DNA of 18,233 nt from contig USFK01000014.1 in NCBI GenBank assembly GCA_900553935.1, positions 1 to 18,233 on the forward strand, given 5' to 3'. The position numbers were made by a program, and so were the translations under genes. Below, one piece after another: positions 12,842-18,233 of this stretch. This DNA is from an uncultured Collinsella sp. GTDB taxonomy: Bacteria; Actinomycetota; Coriobacteriia; Coriobacteriales; Coriobacteriaceae. The notes beneath the pieces were generated by a model. It had not been told where the DNA came from. It was given only the letters and a program-made list of their open reading frames with translations, and ran no database searches. The first letter of the stretch is position 1. The number at the start of each line of letters is the position of its first letter.

Positions 12842-15292
12842 ATGCTGCAGAAAATCCAACGCTTTGGCGGGGCAATGTTCGCGCCCGCCATGCTGTTTTC
12901 TATATCAGGCCTCATGGTCGGCATCTCCGCCCTCGCAACGACCGTAGACATCGTCGGCGATCTCGCCGTATACGGAACCCCTTGGTACGTTTTCTGGACC
13001 ATCATCCAGCGCGGCTCGTGGACGGTCTTTAAACGTCTCCCGCTCCTTTTTGCCGTAGCGTTGCCTATCGGTCTTGCCCAAAAGCAACCGGCACGCTGCT
13101 GCCTCGAGGCGCTCGTAGCCTATTTTGCCTACTGTTTCTTTTTGAGCGAGATCATTAAGCTGAGCGGCGACAACCTTGGGCTTAAGTACCCGTCGTCTTT
13201 AACCCCCGCCAGCGGCATCACCGTCATCGACGGCATCAAGACGCTCGACACCGGCATTATCGGCCCGCTGGCGGTGTCGGCAACCGTCGTCGCCATCCAT
13301 GACCGCTTCTACGATGCCAAGGTTCCCGATTGGCTCGGCACCTTCTCGGGTTCCTCGCTGGTCTACCTCATCAGCTTTTTTGCCGTGTTTGCCCTTGCCG
13401 CCATCTCGGCCGCCATCGTGCCCTTCGCATACGCTGTGACCGAAACGCTGCGCCACGCACTTGCGGGCGTCGGCCCCTTCGGCGTGGGCATCTTTGTGTT
13501 TTTGGAGCGAGCGCTCGAGCCCATGGGGCTGCACCATCTGCTCTATATGCCCATCTATTACGACAATCTGGTCATTCACGACGGTATTTACGCCACGTGG
13601 ACCAACCTGCTCCCCATTCTCTCCCATAGCACGCGCCCTTTAAATGAACTTGCGCCCTGGGCAGGTTTTACCGCCACCGGCTGGGGCAAGCTCTTTGGCC
13701 TTCCCGCCATCGCGGCAGCATTCTATTTCACCGCCAAACCCGAACGCCGCGCCGGCCTTAAGGTCATCCTTTTGCCCGCCATCGTCGCCTCGGTGGTCTG
13801 CGGCGTCACCGAGCCGCTCGAGTTTCTCTTTATGTTCACCTATCCCGGACTCTTTTTGCTCTACGCCGTCCTGTCCTCCTGCCTTGCCATGACCATGAAC
13901 TTCTTTGGCATCGTCGGCATCTTCTCGGGCGGTCTCATGGAAATGACGGCCTTCAACTTCATCCCACTCATGCGAATGCATGCCGGCTCCTACCTTTTGG
14001 CGCTCGGTATCGGTCTTGCCTTTAGCCTCATCTTTTTTGTTAGTTTTCGAGCACTCATCTTGGTCTATGACCTTAAGACGCCGGGCCGCGAGGATCATGT
14101 CTCCAATCGCGCGGCAATCGATCGTTTAACGGGAAGCGGCTTTGCCAAAGAGCAATCTCCCAATGGCGAGGTCAGTATTCAATCCGATCAAGATCACGTC
14201 CTCGCTGAGCGGGTAATTCAGCTTTTAGGTGGCGTTGGCAATATCGTGGGCGCAACCAACTGCGCCACGCGCCTGCGCGTCGAGGTCGCAGACCCTTCCA
14301 TCGTTGCAGATAACGCGTCGTTTGTCGCGGTGGGCGCCAAGGGCCTCATCATTACGGGCAAGACCGCCCAGGTGATTATTGGCATCTCCGTTCCCCGCGT
14401 TAAAGAGCATTTTGACCAGATCATGGGCCTCGAGCCGGGATTTGTGCCCACCACCTCGGCCTCCCCTTCCGCCAGCGCAGCCCATAAGCGCGGCGATATC
14501 TGCTTCTTCGATATCGACGGAACACTCGCCTGGCAAGACCCTCGAGTGGCACAAGAGCTTCCCGAGAGCGAGCGAGACCTCTCCCCCTATCCCAATGAAG
14601 CGGTCTCGCAAGCCATCCGTGATTTTGTCGCCAAGGGCAATATGGCGTTTATCTGCACAGGGCGCACGCTGAGCTGCATCCATCCAAAGCTGCTCGAGCT
14701 GCCCTGGACCGGCATCGTCTGCCTCGCGGGTGGCTATGTCGAACTTGAGGGACACGTGATTCGCGATTTGGCGATGACGCCCGGCATGCTGCAGCGCCTT
14801 GCTCCCATTCTTGAGCAATCGGACGAAGTGATTCGTTTTGAGGGACTCAATGGCGTCGTTCGCATGAGTGCCGATGCGCCCGACGCCCCGGGATACGCCC
14901 GCACCGTGGGCGATGCAATTACGCAGCTGCAACATTACAGCGCCTACAAGATCTTAATGTCCACGTCGCTTGCCAACCGCATCGCTCAGGATCAAGCGTT
15001 TGAGCCGCTGCTCTGCTTTAACGAGCTCGAGCTCGAAGTGACCGAGATTTCGCCTCGCGAATGCACCAAGCGCGAGGGTATCCAGTCCGTACTCGACGCC
15101 CTCGATCCCCACCACGGAACCGTATACGGCATCGGCGACGCCAGCAATGACGTCTCGCTGATGAACGCCGTCGACGTTGGCATCGCCATGGGCAACGCAC
15201 CGGACTTCCTCAAGGAAAAGGCCGACTATGTCACCGACAGCATCGACCACGACGGCGTCGTCACCGCGCTCGAACACTTTGGGCTTATCTAG
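12842..15292 (+). CDS. PTS glucose/maltose-family IIC-IIB permease fused to a HAD-superfamily phosphatase
   Basis: An 816-residue three-part protein. Residues 1-425 are a IIC membrane domain resembling E. coli MalX (KIQRFGGAMFAPAMLFSISG at the start; TPDxx-like tail; GVTEPLEFLFMF with Glu324). Residues about 450-525 are a IIB domain, GGVGNIVGATNCATRLRVEV, with the phosphorylated Cys474. After an Ser/Ala/Pro linker (530-550), residues 552-816 are a Cof-type HAD hydrolase with DIDGT (Asp557/Asp559), ICTGRT, a conserved Lys in TKREGIQ and GIGDASND (Asp766, Asp770). The frame is open from 12806, but the ATG at 12842 has GGAAGG six bases upstream. No IIA domain is present, so a separate EIIA is needed. 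Transport would yield a sugar phosphate that the fused domain could hydrolyse. The sugar, probably maltose or glucose, is inferred. Confidence 0.9.
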   Translation: MLQKIQRFGGAMFAPAMLFSISGLMVGISALATTVDIVGDLAVYGTPWYVFWTIIQRGSWTVFKRLPLLFAVALPIGLAQKQPARCCLEALVAYFAYCFFLSEIIKLSGDNLGLKYPSSLTPASGITVIDGIKTLDTGIIGPLAVSATVVAIHDRFYDAKVPDWLGTFSGSSLVYLISFFAVFALAAISAAIVPFAYAVTETLRHALAGVGPFGVGIFVFLERALEPMGLHHLLYMPIYYDNLVIHDGIYATWTNLLPILSHSTRPLNELAPWAGFTATGWGKLFGLPAIAAAFYFTAKPERRAGLKVILLPAIVASVVCGVTEPLEFLFMFTYPGLFLLYAVLSSCLAMTMNFFGIVGIFSGGLMEMTAFNFIPLMRMHAGSYLLALGIGLAFSLIFFVSFRALILVYDLKTPGREDHVSNRAAIDRLTGSGFAKEQSPNGEVSIQSDQDHVLAERVIQLLGGVGNIVGATNCATRLRVEVADPSIVADNASFVAVGAKGLIITGKTAQVIIGISVPRVKEHFDQIMGLEPGFVPTTSASPSASAAHKRGDICFFDIDGTLAWQDPRVAQELPESERDLSPYPNEAVSQAIRDFVAKGNMAFICTGRTLSCIHPKLLELPWTGIVCLAGGYVELEGHVIRDLAMTPGMLQRLAPILEQSDEVIRFEGLNGVVRMSADAPDAPGYARTVGDAITQLQHYSAYKILMSTSLANRIAQDQAFEPLLCFNELELEVTEISPRECTKREGIQSVLDALDPHHGTVYGIGDASNDVSLMNAVDVGIAMGNAPDFLKEKADYVTDSIDHDGVVTALEHFGLI

Positions 15293-15407
15293 CCAAGCCC
15301 CTACCGCACTTGCGGCCGCATGGACCAATCGTCTTCAACCGCCGCGCTCGACGCCCTAATGTGGCAATATGTTGTCTGCATAATGCAACGATGCAACCTA
15401 TCAAAGA

Positions 15408-16433
15408 ATGCGAGAACCCGTGTCCAGTCCGTTTACCAGCTTTTTAGCCCAGCACTTTGACCAGATTAACGACTATCTGGCCACGTTCTTTGACGGACAG
15501 GCGACTTCCGCCGATATCGAGCGCTACCTGTATACCCCGCTCTCGGCATTTACGGCAAACGCTGGCAAGCGCCACCGCCCGCTCATCTGCATGCTCGCCG
15601 CCACTGCGGTAGGCGGCAGCTTTGAGAGCGCCCGCAGCGCAGCGGCGGCCATCGAGCACTTTCAGTCGGGCGCACTCATCCACGACGACATCGCCGACAA
15701 CGGGCAGATTCGTCGCGGCAAGCCCTGCATGCACCTTACCGAGGGCACCGGTCTTGCCATCAACTGCGGTGACCTGGCGCTCACCATGGTCACCAAGACG
15801 GTTCTCGACGACCCCACACTCAACGCAGACGTGAAGCTTCGCGTGCTCCACGAGCTTACCGAGATGATCGTCCGTACCATCGAGGGCCAGGCGCTCGACC
15901 TGGGCTGGGTCCGCGACGGGCGCTTTGACATTTCGGTCGACGATTATCTGGACATGGCGACGCACAAGACCGCGTACTACAGCGGAGCGACGCCGCTTGC
16001 CGCCGGAGCCATTATCGGCGGCGGCAGCGAAGAGCAGATTGAGGCACTGCGCGCCTTTGGGCTGCACACGGGCCTTGCCTTCCAGATTCAAGACGACCTG
16101 CTCAACTTGATCGGCACCAAGGAGGCCGCCAACAAGGACTTCCGCACCGATATCACCGAGGGCAAGCGCACCCTCGTTGCCGTGCATGCCCTGTCAGTCG
16201 AGCGCTATCACGACGAGATCGAGGCAATCCTTTCCTCGGGCACCGAGGACCCTGCGCAGCTCGCACGCGCCGTGGAGATCTTCCAGGAGACCGGCTCCAT
16301 CGATTACGCCCACACCTATGCGCTCGGCCTGACCGCTAAGGCCAAGGCCGCTATCGAAGGCGTCGAGCTCGACCCGCATGCGCGCGAGCTCTTCCTCTCA
16401 ATGGCAGATTTCTTTGTGGAGCGTCTTAACTAG
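15408..16433 (+). CDS. Polyprenyl diphosphate synthase
   Basis: Chain-elongating trans-prenyltransferase that condenses isopentenyl diphosphate onto an allylic diphosphate, for quinone side chains or lipid carriers. In the 341 residues the first aspartate-rich motif is DDIAD (93-97), followed by NGQIRRGKP. The second is QDDLLN (228-233), where the usual final Asp is Asn233. GKRHRPL (53-59) is the conserved substrate-binding segment and KDFRTDITEGKRT (243-255) matches the K-D-EGK-T region. The ATG at 15408 lacks a strong Shine-Dalgarno; a GTG at 15420 is an alternative start that would remove four residues. The 15293-15407 gap has a CATAAT (15379-15384) -10-like word and no terminator that I can identify. 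Product chain length is not readable. Confidence 0.9.
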   Translation: MREPVSSPFTSFLAQHFDQINDYLATFFDGQATSADIERYLYTPLSAFTANAGKRHRPLICMLAATAVGGSFESARSAAAAIEHFQSGALIHDDIADNGQIRRGKPCMHLTEGTGLAINCGDLALTMVTKTVLDDPTLNADVKLRVLHELTEMIVRTIEGQALDLGWVRDGRFDISVDDYLDMATHKTAYYSGATPLAAGAIIGGGSEEQIEALRAFGLHTGLAFQIQDDLLNLIGTKEAANKDFRTDITEGKRTLVAVHALSVERYHDEIEAILSSGTEDPAQLARAVEIFQETGSIDYAHTYALGLTAKAKAAIEGVELDPHARELFLSMADFFVERLN

Positions 16434-16541
16434 CGGGGGTCATAAAACCTGTGGGCAGCGAGTTTGGGTACAAGTTGCTACACTATTGAGTGCATGTTTA
16501 TGCATTGTCTCGCGTTGTCTATCCGACACGCGCTCAAAATA

Positions 16542-16554
16542 GTACGAATCGTAC
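16542..16554. promoter_or_regulatory. Perfect palindrome upstream of the PG-binding gene
   Basis: GTACGAATCGTAC is a 13-bp perfect palindrome four bases before the AAAGGGG ribosome site. A TACACT -10-like word is at 16479-16484 and a TGCAT/ATGCA inverted pair follows it. The palindrome is a possible operator; its protein is unknown. Confidence 0.35.
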
Positions 16555-16572
16555 GCCGAAAGGGGTTCGTTC

Positions 16573-17478
16573 ATGGAACCTATTACCACGGGCATGCAGG
16601 GAGCAGCCGTCGAGGATGTTCAGTCCCGCCTTCTGCAGCTCGGTTACACCATCGATGCCGACGAGGTCGCCGACAAGCGCTTTGGCACCACCACCGAGCA
16701 GGCCGTTGGCACGTTTAGGCTCGATAGCGGCCTTGCGGCCGGTTATGCTGTCGATATCCCCTGCTGGAGCGCCCTGGTCGACGCCTCGTATAAGCTGGGC
16801 GACCGCACCCTGTATCTTCGCATGCCCAATTTTCACGGCGCCGACGTCAAGGCCCTGCAGCGCGCTCTCAACGTTTTGGGCTTTGCCTGTGGCGAAGACG
16901 ACGGCTACTTTGGTCCGCATACCGAGGCCGCCCTGCAGCAGTTCCAGGAAAATGTCGGCCTGTTTGCCGACGGCATGGCCTTCCAGGACACCTACGCCTA
17001 CATCAACCGCCTGCACCATGTGTGGGAGGGCAAGCCCTCGGTCACCGAAGCCGAGTCCCGCATCGGTTTTGCTCGCGCCGCCAACGTGCTCGAGCGCTTC
17101 CAGATCGCCGTTATCGGTGAGGACCCCATCGCACGCAGCGTTGCTTCGCGCATGTGGAACATCGCCACGGCAACGACCGACAACAGCGGCATGATGCTCT
17201 GCGACTCCGAGGTCCCAACCGACGTTGACCTGGTGCTCGAGATCGCAAGCGACGAGCTGCCCGCCGACGCCGCGCCACGCGCCACGATTGCCCTCGCCGA
17301 GTGCCACAACCTGGCCCAGCGCATCCGCACCGCCAATGTCGCCGTGCAGCAGAAGCCGGCTCGCATTCGCATTGAGCTCACGGGCATGACGCGCTACAAC
17401 GGCACCTTCACGGCCAGCGACGCGCAGACGCTCGCCGTACGCCTACTCGATGGCGTTTGCGATGCCCTCGCAGATTAG
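16573..17478 (+). CDS. Protein with two peptidoglycan-binding domains, no signal peptide
   Basis: A 301-residue protein. Two PG_binding_1 repeats are visible at about 6-70 (GMQGAAVEDVQSRLLQLGY) and 84-145 (GADVKALQRALNVLGFACGE, then DGYFGPHTEAALQQFQ). The C-terminal 140 residues (FQIAVIGEDPIARSVASRMW onwards) are of unknown type; no catalytic zinc motif of an amidase is seen. There is no signal peptide or membrane segment, so the protein should be cytoplasmic, which is odd for a wall binder. The layout recalls mycobacterial CwlM, a cytoplasmic pseudo-amidase with two such domains, but that parallel is inference. The ATG at 16573 follows AAAGGGG by seven bases. The upstream gap holds the palindrome GTACGAATCGTAC (16542-16554). 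Confidence 0.82.
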   Translation: MEPITTGMQGAAVEDVQSRLLQLGYTIDADEVADKRFGTTTEQAVGTFRLDSGLAAGYAVDIPCWSALVDASYKLGDRTLYLRMPNFHGADVKALQRALNVLGFACGEDDGYFGPHTEAALQQFQENVGLFADGMAFQDTYAYINRLHHVWEGKPSVTEAESRIGFARAANVLERFQIAVIGEDPIARSVASRMWNIATATTDNSGMMLCDSEVPTDVDLVLEIASDELPADAAPRATIALAECHNLAQRIRTANVAVQQKPARIRIELTGMTRYNGTFTASDAQTLAVRLLDGVCDALAD

Positions 17479-17485
17479 GTAAACT
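17457..17485 (+). promoter_or_regulatory. Promoter of tRNA-Gln
   Basis: TTGCGA (17457-17462) and TAAACT (17480-17485) are separated by exactly 17 bases. The -35 lies inside the end of the preceding coding region. The start would be near 17492, followed by a small GTTGC/GCAAC hairpin (17492-17507) in the tRNA leader. Confidence 0.6.
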
Positions 17486-17516
17486 AGACGAGTTGCTTTT
17501 GGGCAACACCACACAT

Positions 17517-17591
17517 TGGGACGTAGTTCAACGGTAGAACTCCGGTTTTTGGTGCCGGCTGTTGGGGGTTCGAATCCCTCCGTCCCAGCCA
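17517..17591 (+). tRNA. tRNA-Gln (anticodon TTG), CCA encoded
   Basis: A complete cloverleaf. The acceptor TGGGACG pairs with CGTCCCA, and the D-stem is GTTC/GAAC. The anticodon stem CCGGT/GCCGG carries loop TTTTGGT with anticodon TTG at 17549-17551. The T-arm carries TTCGAAT, then discriminator G and an encoded CCA. The U1-A72 pair is typical of bacterial tRNA-Gln. It reads CAA, and CAG by wobble. Confidence 0.97.
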
Positions 17592-17600
17592 TTAAAACTG

Positions 17601-17637
17601 AGCGCCCTAAGCCCATAACGGCCCAGGGCGCTTTCTT
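17601..17637 (+). terminator. Terminator of tRNA-Gln
   Basis: AGCGCCCT (17601-17608) pairs with AGGGCGCT (17625-17632). An inner GCC/GGC pair extends the stem, and TTCTT follows. It lies ten bases after the tRNA 3' end. Confidence 0.75.
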
Positions 17638-17642
17638 GTGGG

Positions 17643-17893
17643 CAAGCGGAGGAATTCGAGCCCGCAAGGGTGCGGAGCTGAGGAAACGCGAAGCGTTTTC
17701 CAGCGCAGCACGCAAGGAGCGAAGCGACGCAGCGGGGCGCGGCCGCCGACCAGGCGGACGCGGAATCCCTCCGTCCCACACCAGCCAAGAGCCCCTCACG
17801 TCAAGCAAATCGAGCCAACGCCGCCAAGCGGAGGGATTCGAACCCGCAAGGGAGCGAAGCGACGCAGCGGGGCGCGGCCGCCGCAGGCAGACG
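17643..17893. repeat. Duplicated GC-rich units containing tRNA-Gln fragments
   Basis: Two imperfect copies of a composite unit. A 28-bp part is at 17643-17670 and 17825-17852 (26/28 identical). A 33-bp part is at 17716-17748 and 17851-17883 (identical). The bases 17830-17845 are the exact reverse complement of the tRNA T-arm (17566-17581), and 17643-17670 holds a decayed version. The bases 17763-17778 are a direct copy of the tRNA 3' end (17572-17587). There is no credible gene; open frames here come from repeat and antisense-tRNA composition. Confidence 0.75.
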
Positions 17894-17896
17894 CGG

Positions 17897-17956
17897 TGCC
17901 GGCACTTGGGGGCGCTCCTAAGTGCCGGCATTATAGGAACGTCCCCAAGTGCCGGC
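17897..17956. repeat. REP-like nested palindromes
   Basis: TGCCGGCACTT (17897-17907) is inverted at 17920-17930. The longer GCCGGCACTTGGGG arm (17898-17911) is inverted as CCCCAAGTGCCGGC (17943-17956). CCTA/TAGG pairs extend the outer stem. The whole can fold as a large hairpin with alternative inner pairing. Such elements resemble REP sequences moved by REP-associated transposases; none is encoded in this window. Confidence 0.65.
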
Positions 17957-17989
17957 TCGGGACTATTTTCGAGGACCCTCCGAAGGACT

Positions 17990-18219
17990 GTGGCCAAAAA
18001 ACGGCAAATATGAGTACTGTTACCGTTGTAGCTACATTATTTTCGTTAATAAAAGAAGATCTTAATGAGATTTATTCGCATCAAGGTCTTCCTTTAATGA
18101 ACACTTGAGGAGATACGGCAGCTTATCTGCTCGATCGACACGTCAAATCACCTTAAATGTGGTCAAAATTACTGCTACTAAAAGAGTATCAGTACTCATA
18201 TTTGATTTTTTTTGGCCAC
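17990..18219. mobile_element. MITE-like 230-bp AT-rich element with 30-bp terminal inverted repeats
   Basis: The left end (17990-18019, GTGGCCAAAAAA then CAAATATGAGTACTG) is matched by an inverted right end (18190-18219), 27 of 30 bases identical. Weaker pairing continues about 24 bases inward. The interior is AT-rich, unlike the flanking GC-rich DNA, and has no credible gene; the longest small frame (18010-18108, 33 codons) has no ribosome site. Size, ends and composition fit a non-autonomous miniature transposon or a long-hairpin RNA element. Target-site duplications are not obvious. Confidence 0.6.
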
Positions 18220-18233
18220 GGCTCTTTATAGAC

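Noticed and set aside
12842..15292. Trehalose-type PTS permease, suggested by the TreR-like regulator
   Set aside because: Trehalose permeases of the sucrose family have IIB before IIC; here IIC comes first, as in the glucose/maltose family, so maltose or glucose is the better guess.
17443..17997. Several open frames over and beside the tRNA (for example translations with GFEPPT or GGIRTP motifs)
   Set aside because: These are well-known spurious products of tRNA antisense sequence and of the GC-rich repeats.
18010..18108. 33-codon frame inside the AT-rich element, starting MSTVTVVATLF
   Set aside because: There is no ribosome site, the start codon falls inside the terminal inverted repeat, and there is no recognisable family. 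Left as non-coding.

Overview
The window is GC-rich bacterial DNA, with an AT-rich patch at the far right. The gene set and protein style suggest a gut actinobacterium of the class Coriobacteriia, most likely Collinsella or a close relative. This placement comes from recognising the sequence style, not from a search. The run of 55 C at the left edge looks like an assembly artefact at a contig end.

Layout. (1) 114-1319, minus: a secreted coiled-coil peptidoglycan hydrolase with a twin-arginine signal. (2) 1586-6770, plus: galE with its own terminator, then malQ (4-alpha-glucanotransferase) and glgP (glycogen/maltodextrin phosphorylase), closed by a strong terminator. (3) 6870-7085: a gene-free stretch with a regular array of about six inverted-orientation copies of a 14-bp word, spaced 39-41 bp apart, between two convergent terminators. 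(4) 7226-11591, minus: a four-gene CUT1 sugar ABC operon (Tat-type binding lipoprotein, two permeases, ATPase). (5) 11898-12617, minus: a GntR/UTRA regulator of the TreR type. (6) 12842-15292, plus and divergent from it: a MalX-like PTS IIC-IIB permease fused in one reading frame to a HAD phosphatase. (7) 15408-17478, plus: a polyprenyl diphosphate synthase and a protein with two peptidoglycan-binding domains. (8) 17517-17591: tRNA-Gln(TTG) with promoter and terminator. (9) 17592-18233: a repeat zone with tRNA-derived fragments, duplicated GC-rich units, a REP-like palindrome and a 230-bp element with 30-bp terminal inverted repeats.

How it fits together. Genes 2-6 look like one alpha-glucan/alpha-glucoside economy. 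The ABC system and the PTS would import sugars, MalQ and GlgP would process alpha-1,4-glucans to glucose and glucose-1-phosphate, and GalE supplies or uses UDP-hexoses. A 12-bp palindrome, consensus TTGTTTRAACAA, occurs at the promoters of malQ, the ABC operon (twice), the GntR gene and the PTS fusion gene. This points to one local regulon run by the TreR-like repressor. The most novel item is the PTS IICB-HAD fusion: a transporter that phosphorylates its sugar on entry joined to a phosphatase that could remove the phosphate again and so hand free sugar to MalQ-type enzymes.
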